Below, in pieces: positions 1 to 5,203 of a stretch of DNA of 5,832 bases (position 1 is its first letter; each line of letters starts with the position of its first letter). The translations under genes were made by a program, and so were the position numbers. A model generated the notes under the pieces. It did no database searches. It was not told where the DNA came from and saw nothing but the letters and a program-made list of their open reading frames with translations. This DNA is from an uncultured Rhodospirillales bacterium (GTDB lineage: Bacteria > Pseudomonadota > Alphaproteobacteria > RF32 > CAG-239), in assembly GCA_902795665.1 (NCBI GenBank), contig CADBMA010000084.1, positions 1 to 5,832 on the forward strand, in the 5' to 3' direction.

Positions 1-69
1 ACACCCGCCCAATATAATCAAAAGTAAGAATAACCCGATTCGGCTCATGTTTTGCAATATAATCTTCAT
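1..69 (-). CDS. N-terminus of a putative lipoprotein (partial)
   Basis: This gene reads leftward and runs off the window after about 23 codons. The visible part is a short basic start (Lys, Arg), a hydrophobic core (IGLFLLLIIL) and then LGGC. LGGC is a good lipobox, so the Cys encoded by bases 1-3 would be the lipidated +1 residue after signal peptidase II cleavage. Two in-frame ATGs are possible: base 69 (long form) and base 48, which gives MSRIGLFLLLIILGGC. Neither has a strong ribosome binding site. If the promoter suggested at 78-105 is real, the base-48 start leaves a more normal leader. The gene lies downstream of the outer-membrane transporter on the same strand but beyond a strong terminator, so it is probably a separate unit. 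The mature protein is outside the window and its function cannot be judged. A chance hydrophobic frame remains possible with so few codons. Confidence 0.5.
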   Translation of the reverse strand, partial: MKIILQNMSRIGLFLLLIILGGC

Positions 70-77
70 GATGTATA

Positions 78-105
78 ATTTTAGCAGAGCACAAATTTTA
101 TGCAA
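78..105 (-). promoter_or_regulatory. Possible promoter of the lipoprotein gene
   Basis: On the minus strand, TTGCAT (bases 105-100) and TAAAAT (83-78) are separated by 16 bases. They fit a sigma-70 type promoter that would start RNA near base 71. It lies between the upstream terminator and the partial lipoprotein gene, which is where a promoter is needed. A/T-rich DNA yields such matches by chance, so this is tentative. Confidence 0.3.
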
Positions 106-114
106 GAGCTATTT

Positions 115-151
115 AAAAAACTTAAGCTGCCGCATTGCTGCAGCAGCTTAA
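115..151 (-). terminator. Intrinsic terminator of the FadL-family gene
   Basis: Reading leftward, a perfect 9-bp stem (TTAAGCTGC at 122-130 pairing with GCAGCTTAA at 143-151) can be extended inside by three more pairs around a four-base loop after one mismatch. On the minus strand it is followed by G and then a run of six T (bases 120-115). It begins 18 bases after the transporter stop codon. The A-run on the other flank could also support some termination from the plus strand. Confidence 0.82.
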
Positions 152-168
152 AAAGGAGAAAAACAACT

Positions 169-1407
169 CTAGAAGTTATATTGAAGCTGAACACCAACCA
201 TATTACTATAATTGCGGTGACGAGCATTCAATGTTGTATACCCGTCACTGTTTGATGATTTTGCGGTGCGCATAAACAGGTGAGAATATCCAACGTCAAC
301 TTGCCAGTTTGTGGTTTGATAGCTAAAACCAAGCGTTGTCCACAAACGATCAGAATCAGGTATACGTGCTGTACGATACTTTGGACTTCTTATCGGAGTT
401 GGATCATATGAAACACCGGCACGGAATGTCCATTGTGGATTGTAATAATAATCAACGCCTAAAGAATATGTCCATACGCTTTTCCAATTTTCGGGAACAA
501 CTGCTTCTACAACCGGAGAAGTCATAACAAAGTTATCAAAAATATCCCATTTGGTCCAACGAGCCGAAGCACTCAAACCAAAGCTTTTATTCAGCTTATG
601 ATATGCCGAAAACAACAATTGATTCGGCAAAGTCATTTTAGAAACACCATGATGGCTACCATTCATTGCTGCCAATGGCCCTTGAGCGCGTTTAATACGA
701 TTCTTACCGGTAACCTTGTGAGCCGCATTCAAACGATACGAAATACCAAAACGTGTATCTTTTACCGGCTCATACATCAAACCGAAGTTATACGCCCAGT
801 CCCATCCGTCCAGATCAAATTGATTGCGTGAATCTGGTTGATATGGAAGCGAGTTTACAAGATCACCATGAACATATCTGTAAATAAGAGTAGCTCCCAA
901 AGTAAGACCGTCATATATTTGATAAGCACCTCCGGCAGCAAAATCCACTACTTCCAACTCAGTTCTAATACCATGTCCTGAACCAAACCACTCATGGTTA
1001 TAAATCGAGGCCAACCCGAACGGGGTATATATACCACCGCCAACAACAGCCTTGTCATTAATTTTATACTGAGCAAATCCTGATGGCAGCGGGGCATAAT
1101 AATCCATTTTACCTTCCGGAAAATCAGGTAATTTTTGCCCATAAACATTATCAATCAATTTACCTTCAACAACTGAGTGCATTTGCACAACAGATGCGCC
1201 GATTTGTCCGCCGGTTCCTTTCAAGATCATTCCGGCCGGATTAAATGCAATAGCCGAAAAGTCATCACCAACCACACCTGCACCTGCAAATGCACGTCCC
1301 AAACCGGTTGCTGAATATTCATTAAGTTGATACCCTGAAGCATTGGCATTATTTGAAATTGCCGCCACACTCAAACCAATTAATAAAAGTTTTGTATAGT
1401 TTTTCAT
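169..1407 (-). CDS. FadL/OmpP1/TodX-family outer-membrane transport protein
   Basis: The product has 412 residues and is a predicted outer-membrane beta-barrel for uptake of hydrophobic molecules (long-chain fatty acids in FadL, aromatics in TodX); the substrate here is unknown. Residues 1-23 form a signal peptide with a likely cut after ANA, so the mature protein begins SGYQLNEYSATGLG, very like the FadL N-terminal hatch start. The family NPAGM motif is at 57-61. IPDSDRLW at 349-356, with the following TTLGFSY, matches the conserved late-barrel motif. The chain ends LQYNF with a terminal Phe, as barrel proteins do. The length is typical and I see no cysteine. I chose the ATG at 1407 rather than the in-frame ATG at 1455 because it gives a clean signal peptide and has AGGAT (1415-1419) at proper spacing. 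It is divergent from the HxlR regulator, which probably controls it. Family call is secure; substrate is not. Confidence 0.95.
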   Translation of the reverse strand: MKNYTKLLLIGLSVAAISNNANASGYQLNEYSATGLGRAFAGAGVVGDDFSAIAFNPAGMILKGTGGQIGASVVQMHSVVEGKLIDNVYGQKLPDFPEGKMDYYAPLPSGFAQYKINDKAVVGGGIYTPFGLASIYNHEWFGSGHGIRTELEVVDFAAGGAYQIYDGLTLGATLIYRYVHGDLVNSLPYQPDSRNQFDLDGWDWAYNFGLMYEPVKDTRFGISYRLNAAHKVTGKNRIKRAQGPLAAMNGSHHGVSKMTLPNQLLFSAYHKLNKSFGLSASARWTKWDIFDNFVMTSPVVEAVVPENWKSVWTYSLGVDYYYNPQWTFRAGVSYDPTPIRSPKYRTARIPDSDRLWTTLGFSYQTTNWQVDVGYSHLFMRTAKSSNSDGYTTLNARHRNYSNMVGVQLQYNF

Positions 1408-1418
1408 AAAATTAATCC

Positions 1419-1432
1419 TATTGTTAACGATA
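1419..1432. promoter_or_regulatory. Near-perfect 14-bp palindrome upstream of the transporter gene
   Basis: TATTGTTAACGATA is symmetrical about GTTAAC except for one base pair. It sits immediately upstream of the transporter ribosome binding site and covers the best -10 candidate. A protein bound here would block transcription, so it is a reasonable operator candidate. Short A/T-rich palindromes also arise by chance. Confidence 0.3.
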
Positions 1433-1455
1433 AATGTTGTTGCCAATACTAGCAA
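1427..1455 (-). promoter_or_regulatory. Candidate promoter of the FadL-family gene
   Basis: On the minus strand, TTGCTA (1455-1450) and TATCGT (1432-1427) are 17 bases apart, each matching the sigma-70 consensus at four of six positions. An alternative pair is TTTACT (1473-1468) with TAGTAT (1451-1446), 16 bases apart. Either places the start of RNA between the 22-bp inverted repeat at 1493-1514 and the gene. On the plus strand a weak pair, TTGCCA (1440-1445) and TATTTA (1463-1468), might serve the divergent regulator. Confidence 0.3.
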
Positions 1456-1492
1456 TTTGTGTTATTTAGTAAAGTAGGCACCTTCGGGGGGG

Positions 1493-1514
1493 ATAGTTTC
1501 GTCATGGAAACTAT
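1493..1514. promoter_or_regulatory. Inverted repeat, likely operator of the HxlR-family regulator
   Basis: ATAGTTTC (1493-1500) and GAAACTAT (1507-1514) are perfect inverted copies separated by GTCATG. HxlR-family proteins bind as dimers to inverted repeats, commonly next to their own gene and a divergent target. This site lies 34 bases before the regulator start and upstream of the transporter promoter candidates, so one site could serve both. A less perfect AAGTAGGCACCTT element lies just beside it (1472-1484), and a run of seven G (1486-1492) abuts it. Which protein binds is inference. Confidence 0.5.
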
Positions 1515-1537
1515 TGTAGGTTTTTCAAGAAAAATTT

Positions 1538-1550
1538 AGGATAAAAATTG
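1538..1550 (+). promoter_or_regulatory. Ribosome binding site that fixes a TTG start
   Basis: AGGA at 1538-1541 is followed after six bases by TTG (1548), with a second TTG directly behind it at 1551, nine bases from AGGA. No in-frame ATG exists before base 1818, which is far inside the conserved domain. The regulator must therefore start at one of these TTG codons. Confidence 0.6.
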
Positions 1551-1964
1551 TTGAAAAAAGAACAAAAAAAAACATTAACAGAAGTTGTTTTTGAGGTTAT
1601 CGGCGATCGCTGGAAGGTCAGAATTGTCGAAAACCTGCTTAATGGCACAAAACGCTTTGGAGAGCTTAAAAAATCCGTAGGAGACATCACCCAAAAGGTT
1701 TTGACCTCAAATTTGCGCAAGCTTGAGGAACACGGCGTATTGATTCGCAAAGTCTATGCGCAAATTCCACCCAAAGTCGAATATCGCCTCACTGCATTAG
1801 GAAAAAAACTTAAACCCATGATCGATTCGATGATTGAATGGGGAGCAGAATATACTTCAAAAATGGAAGATTTTTCCAAGAAAATTTTCAGAGCAGATAC
1901 CGAGGACGCAAAAGATTCTAAGGATAACGCAAAAAATTGCGACACAAAATCTCCTGATGAATAG
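1548..1964 (+). CDS. HxlR-family winged-helix transcriptional regulator
   Basis: This 138-residue protein is a DNA-binding regulator of the HxlR family (HxlR, YodB, HypR, QorR). Family landmarks run in order: VIGDRWKVRIVENLL at 17-31; RFGELKKSVGDITQKVLTSN at 37-56, covering the helix-turn-helix; LRKLEEHGVLIRKVY at 57-71; and the wing with PPKVEYRLTALGKKL at 74-88, close to the usual PPRVEYSLTELG. The N-terminal cysteine that senses oxidants or electrophiles in YodB/HypR/QorR is missing. The only Cys is at 131 in a polar, charged tail (about 106-138) beyond the normal domain, so the signal is probably different. Translation starts at TTG, suggesting modest expression. It is divergent from the FadL-family gene with an inverted repeat between them and lies 86 bp upstream of the autotransporter on the same strand with no visible terminator. 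The role in controlling the transporter is inferred from position. Confidence 0.93.
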   Translation: MLKKEQKKTLTEVVFEVIGDRWKVRIVENLLNGTKRFGELKKSVGDITQKVLTSNLRKLEEHGVLIRKVYAQIPPKVEYRLTALGKKLKPMIDSMIEWGAEYTSKMEDFSKKIFRADTEDAKDSKDNAKNCDTKSPDE

Positions 1965-2050
1965 CATTATTCACTCTGCATCTAATTTTATCTTGATTTT
2001 ACCGCAATTGTCGGATAACCTAAGCGTATGACTTTTCAAGGGACAACGCT

Positions 2051-4888
2051 ATGAGATTATCGAGATTATTTCTTTATTTTTTATCAATTACAACAATAAC
2101 AACCTCAATTGCAAATGCTCAATATGCCGACTCTACATCTTTGGCTCGCACTTTCTATGAAAATGCACGCCGTTCCAACTCGCAAGCTTTAGAAAGAATG
2201 CTGCGCAACGGATACCCCATTGACGCAACAGACCAAAACGGCAACACCGCATTATGTATTGCTATGCTTCAACGCAACTCATCTGCATTCAACACTTTAA
2301 AAAAATACGGAGCCAATACCAACCATAGCTGTGTTAAAAACATTGAAGCGCAGCCCTCATCAAAACTTGGCAAAGGGTTTACTTGGCAACCTGCATATAC
2401 CGTAGGAGCAATTACTGTTGCCGGCGGAGCCGGAATAGCAGCAGCTTTGGCCGGCGGCGGTGGAGGCGGCGGAAGCGGCGGCAAAAAACAAGGCAATCGT
2501 GATAATTCTGGCGGTAACAATGGCGGTACCGACCCTTATCCTGCAGATATGTCCGCAGCAGATTTTGAAACTAACGAATATAAAAAAGGCAATTTTTTAA
2601 GTCTTATAAATGCCTCATCAGCCTATTCTCGACTTTATGTCAAAACATCTGCTAATGAAATTGGTGCAAAAAATCAACTAAATAAAGTCAACGTTGGTAT
2701 TATTGACACCGGAGTAGATTCCTCTAACCCCGATTTTGCCAATACATCAATCACCGGTTTTAATGTTGATTATGGTCCTTGTCGCGGCACAAATAGCAGA
2801 AATTGCTGGACAACCCCAAACGCCCGAGGAATATCATATCTTCACACCGACGAATTTAATATGGATATTGCAATTAGTACCGCCGACTATAATAAATGGG
2901 CCATCGAGTATGATAGCGACTATTCTTGGGACAGCAATCCATTTTTATTTGCGCCCAATAGCGGAGCGGACAATATGCACGGCACACACGTTGCTGGCAT
3001 TATTGCTGCCGATAAAAATGACAACAATATGCATGGTATCGCCTTTTCAAATACCAACTTAATTGCCGTACGTTGGGATTTTATGACTTATCCCGGATAC
3101 GTAATCAGTAAAATGGTAGATAACAATGCTCAAATCATCAACATGAGTTTTGGATATAACGCTAGTGATGAAATAAACGCCACCACTCTTACCGACAACT
3201 ATTACCGTATCGCAAGAAGCGAAATCGATAATTATATCATGACCGGCGTTTTAAAAGCCGCTACAAATAACACTGTAATGGTTATGTCAGCCGGAAATGA
3301 GGGATACTCGCAACCGGGACTGCATAATGCTATTCCTTTGCTATCCGCCCATAAAGACGCATTGCAAAACTTGTTCATTACTGTTGTTGCTGTCGGATCA
3401 GATGGAAAAATAACTTCTTACTCTAACCGTTGCGGCATCACCAAAAATCATTGTATTGCCGCCCCTGGAGGAAGCAGCAACAGTCCGATTTGGTCAACCG
3501 GAACCTATGGAAATGAAATGGTAGGCATGAGCGGAACATCAATGGCTGCACCGGTAGTTTCAGGCAGTATTGCCTTACTAATGGGCGCATATCCGTACCT
3601 CACACCGCAACAGGTCGTTGAGCTTGTGTTTGAAAGCGCTAACAAAAAAGGCGATTACGCCAATACTGACATTTATGGTCAAGGTTTATTGGATCTTGAA
3701 GCGGCCACCAATCCTCAAGGATACTTGGCCACCATTGAAGGCAATACCGTAGAAAATCACGCTCTGAACATCACAATGAGCAGAATTGTCGTTCCGGCAA
3801 CTTTTCAAACGGCATTGGTTAAAAATATGCCCAAGAATATGACAGCTTTTGATAAATATAAACGTCCGTTTACCATCAGCACCGCATCTATGATACAAAG
3901 CACACACAGCGGTCATAGAAACTTCAAAAATGATCTCTACAATTTTTCTCGTCACCGGATTATTAATCGTTCTGATAGTGATGAATTTTCATTTGGTTTT
4001 GCACCTTCGTCATTTAGCAATACCGACACCGGCATGGGCTTTATGAACATATCCTACCGCTCAGAAAATCGCGAAACCTCATTTTTCTTCACCGAAAACT
4101 CACGATTTGGCGGCAAAGACTACAATGACAGCACTTTGTTCAACCCTTATTTGGCAATGAATAATGCTTATGGCATGAACAATATGCTCAATTATGACCG
4201 TTTAGGTTTTGGTTTTAGTTTCATGACCGGAGAAAACGGTTTGTATGACGGTGATACCGATTATCATGATCATGATTTTGATAATCGCTCTTACGCATTC
4301 AATATTGAATCTAAATATGCAATTACTCCCCAAATCAACATATCCGCCATCAGCGGTATGCTGGCCGAAGATGATGCTATTTTAGGTATGAATGGACGCG
4401 GCGCCTTTGGTGTTGGCGATAGTAACACCTATTATGCCGGTTTGGCAATAAATTGGACCCCATCTGCAAAATGGAGTTTCGGCGGCACATATTATCATGG
4501 CTGGACCGAACCAACTTCAACAAACAGCAGCATAATAAGCACATCACGTATGCTAAGTGACAGCTTTGCATTGGATGGTCATTATAATCTAAACAAAACT
4601 GATGTTATAGGTTTGCAAATTTCATCGCCGCTGCGCGTTTATAACGGTCACGCCGATTTCAATATTGCTACCGGTCGTGACAAATATTCTGACAAGATTT
4701 ATCGTGAGAATATTCGTAGCAGCTTAAAACCATCAGCACGCGAATATAAGTTTGCACTTTATCACAATCGCGAGTTGGCCGAAAGAATTACATTCCGAAG
4801 CGAAACCGCAATCCGTATAAATCCTGAACACAACCGTGATAACGATACCGATTATCGCATAATGTTAGGACTTGGTTTTGCTTTTTAA
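2051..4888 (+). CDS. Subtilisin-like (S8) serine protease autotransporter with N-terminal ankyrin-like repeats
   Basis: This is a 945-residue secreted protease carried to the cell surface by its own barrel (type Va secretion). Residues 1-23 are a signal peptide ending ANA. Residues about 30-95 look like two ankyrin repeats (LRNGYPIDATDQNGNTALCI and LKKYGANTNHSC). A hydrophobic stretch (116-134) leads into a Gly-rich hinge (135-160). The S8 domain spans about 180-560 with Asp219 (IIDTG), His310 (HGTHVAG), oxyanion Asn416 (SAGNEG) and Ser497 (GTSMAAP), all intact. About 90 residues separate Asp and His, far more than in subtilisin, so there is a large insertion. The last 300 or so residues alternate like beta strands and end GLGFAF, as expected for an autotransporter barrel. 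Six Cys occur in three close pairs (69/94, 244/252, 461/468), with none in the barrel. AAGGGA at 2038-2043 is the ribosome binding site. Relatives by layout are SphB1, NalP and similar subtilase autotransporters; substrate unknown. No classical S8 propeptide is evident. Confidence 0.95.
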   Translation: MRLSRLFLYFLSITTITTSIANAQYADSTSLARTFYENARRSNSQALERMLRNGYPIDATDQNGNTALCIAMLQRNSSAFNTLKKYGANTNHSCVKNIEAQPSSKLGKGFTWQPAYTVGAITVAGGAGIAAALAGGGGGGGSGGKKQGNRDNSGGNNGGTDPYPADMSAADFETNEYKKGNFLSLINASSAYSRLYVKTSANEIGAKNQLNKVNVGIIDTGVDSSNPDFANTSITGFNVDYGPCRGTNSRNCWTTPNARGISYLHTDEFNMDIAISTADYNKWAIEYDSDYSWDSNPFLFAPNSGADNMHGTHVAGIIAADKNDNNMHGIAFSNTNLIAVRWDFMTYPGYVISKMVDNNAQIINMSFGYNASDEINATTLTDNYYRIARSEIDNYIMTGVLKAATNNTVMVMSAGNEGYSQPGLHNAIPLLSAHKDALQNLFITVVAVGSDGKITSYSNRCGITKNHCIAAPGGSSNSPIWSTGTYGNEMVGMSGTSMAAPVVSGSIALLMGAYPYLTPQQVVELVFESANKKGDYANTDIYGQGLLDLEAATNPQGYLATIEGNTVENHALNITMSRIVVPATFQTALVKNMPKNMTAFDKYKRPFTISTASMIQSTHSGHRNFKNDLYNFSRHRIINRSDSDEFSFGFAPSSFSNTDTGMGFMNISYRSENRETSFFFTENSRFGGKDYNDSTLFNPYLAMNNAYGMNNMLNYDRLGFGFSFMTGENGLYDGDTDYHDHDFDNRSYAFNIESKYAITPQINISAISGMLAEDDAILGMNGRGAFGVGDSNTYYAGLAINWTPSAKWSFGGTYYHGWTEPTSTNSSIISTSRMLSDSFALDGHYNLNKTDVIGLQISSPLRVYNGHADFNIATGRDKYSDKIYRENIRSSLKPSAREYKFALYHNRELAERITFRSETAIRINPEHNRDNDTDYRIMLGLGFAF
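2453..2482 (+). repeat. GGC-rich tract coding a poly-Gly hinge
   Basis: Ten codons, nearly all GGN, encode seven Gly, then Ser and two more Gly (residues 135-144 of the autotransporter). The tract is much richer in G+C than its surroundings and directly follows a hydrophobic Ala/Gly segment. It is probably a flexible linker between the ankyrin-like part and the protease, and is a place where replication slippage could change length in steps of three bases without breaking the frame. Confidence 0.55.
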
Positions 4889-4906
4889 GCCAATACAAAT
4901 ACATAT

Positions 4907-4938
4907 AAAACTCCGGTAGCAATATCGGAGTTTTTTTT
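4907..4938 (+). terminator. Intrinsic terminator of the autotransporter gene
   Basis: AAAACTCCG (4907-4915) pairs with CGGAGTTTT (4926-4934). Three further inner pairs (one G-U) close a GCAA tetraloop of the GNRA type at 4919-4922. A run of eight T follows (4931-4938). It starts 18 bases after the TAA stop. It isolates the protease unit from the RNA element and kinase downstream. Confidence 0.93.
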
Positions 4939-4940
4939 AC

Positions 4941-4967
4941 TTTACTTTTTATATCGTTTTTTATAAA
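4941..4967 (+). promoter_or_regulatory. Candidate promoter for the structured RNA and kinase gene
   Basis: TTTACT (4941-4946) and TATAAA (4962-4967) are 15 bases apart, slightly short for sigma-70. A start six to seven bases after the -10 falls at about 4974, exactly the first base of the first hairpin of the RNA element. An alternative -10, TATACT (4970-4975), would cut into that hairpin. The stretch lies just after the autotransporter terminator, so a promoter is needed here, but it is very A/T-rich and the match is weak. Confidence 0.35.
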
Positions 4968-4973
4968 CTTATA

Positions 4974-5179
4974 CTTGGTTTGGAATATCAAACCAAGGGC
5001 GTCGAAAACCCTTTACTAAAACACAGTCGCATAGTATATGGCGACTAATAAATTATATGCCGGCTTCTGTCATGGACGGATGTCGGCGAATAAGGCTGTA
5101 TGGCTAAATAAGCCGAGCCGTTTTTTGTGTTTCAGTACGGTTTTCGAACATCCGCCCGCCTTTCAAAGCGGGTTTTTTT
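4974..5179 (+). ncRNA. Unrecognised structured RNA (leader, riboswitch-like or c4-like antisense RNA)
   Basis: This gene-free stretch of about 206 bases has dense self-complementarity. Hairpin 1 has a perfect 9-bp stem (CTTGGTTTG 4974-4982 with CAAACCAAG 4989-4997). A long-range helix of 11 pairs in 12 (5014-5025 with 5126-5137) encloses three hairpins. Hairpin 2 is GTCGC 5026-5030 with GCGAC 5041-5045. Hairpin 3 is GCCGGC 5059-5064 with GTCGGC 5082-5087, plus six inner pairs (5066-5071 with 5075-5080) after a U-U mismatch. Hairpin 4 has nested GGCT/AGCC pairs at 5094-5119 followed by T6. It ends in an intrinsic terminator (5155-5179). The plus strand is implied by both U-tracts and by the same-strand kinase 24 bases on. 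It may be a cis leader controlling the kinase, or an independent small RNA. The downstream RBS-complementary segment recalls the phage P1/P7 c4 arrangement, but I cannot match it to any family from memory with confidence. Confidence 0.6.
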
Positions 5180-5200
5180 AATTTTTTAGACAGGATGTTC
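5146..5200 (+). promoter_or_regulatory. RBS-sequestering inverted repeat around the terminator, with competing upstream copy
   Basis: GAACATCC (5146-5153) is the exact complement of GGATGTTC (5193-5200), which contains most of the kinase ribosome binding site AGGA (5192-5195). Folding these together would hide that site while leaving the terminator hairpin inside the loop. The same ACATCCG bases (5148-5154) can pair instead over seven bases with CGGATGT (5077-5083) in hairpin 3, freeing the ribosome binding site. Three mutually exclusive partners are what a switch needs, but the biological role is inferred. Confidence 0.5.
5155..5179 (+). terminator. Intrinsic terminator just upstream of the kinase gene
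   Basis: CCCGC (5155-5159) pairs with GCGGG (5168-5172) around an eight-base loop and is followed by seven T (5173-5179), then AA and six more T. The stem is short but all G-C. The kinase start codon is only 24 bases beyond the first T-run. Its position suggests that kinase expression depends on read-through, that is, attenuation. Confidence 0.8.
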
Positions 5201-5203
5201 AAA

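Noticed and set aside
151..165. AAGGAG on the plus strand, a strong ribosome-binding-like string
   Set aside because: No start codon follows at a usable distance, and the stretch is the 3' side of a minus-strand terminator; the purine run is simply the complement of its pyrimidine tract.
336..831. Two plus-strand open frames of 63 and 77 codons inside the transporter gene
   Set aside because: They lie opposite a complete, clearly conserved FadL-family gene, lack ribosome binding sites, and their translations show no family features.
1486..1492. Run of seven G as a possible phase-variation tract
   Set aside because: Seven bases is short for slippage switching and it is not between a clear -35 and -10 pair; no support beyond its length.
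2022..2050. AGCGT...ACGCT inverted repeat around the autotransporter ribosome binding site
   Set aside because: Only five pairs with a 19-base loop; expected by chance and unlikely to be stable.
2028..2054. Eight-codon frame MTFQGTTL overlapping the autotransporter ATG as ATGA
   Set aside because: It has no good ribosome binding site, and the autotransporter has its own AAGGGA at ideal spacing; translational coupling cannot be argued from this alone.
2269..2520. Minus-strand frame of 83 codons with a poly-Pro stretch
   Set aside because: It is the complement of the poly-Gly hinge coding sequence of the autotransporter and has no independent support.
4788..4991. Minus-strand frame of 67 codons over the autotransporter 3' end and terminator
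   Set aside because: It crosses a plus-strand terminator and real coding sequence and has no conserved features.
5077..5097. Resemblance of CGGATGTCGGCG...AAGGC to enterobacterial REP palindromes
   Set aside because: The pairing pattern differs (its partner is the upstream GCCGGC), there is only one copy, and it forms part of a larger ordered structure.
4974..5179. Possibility that the structured region is tmRNA, 6S RNA, RNase P RNA, SRP RNA, a T-box or a tRNA
   Set aside because: No CCA end or tRNA arms, no long terminal closing stem with central bubble, no SRP GGAAG/AGCA-type core, and no AGGGTGG T-box motif could be found.
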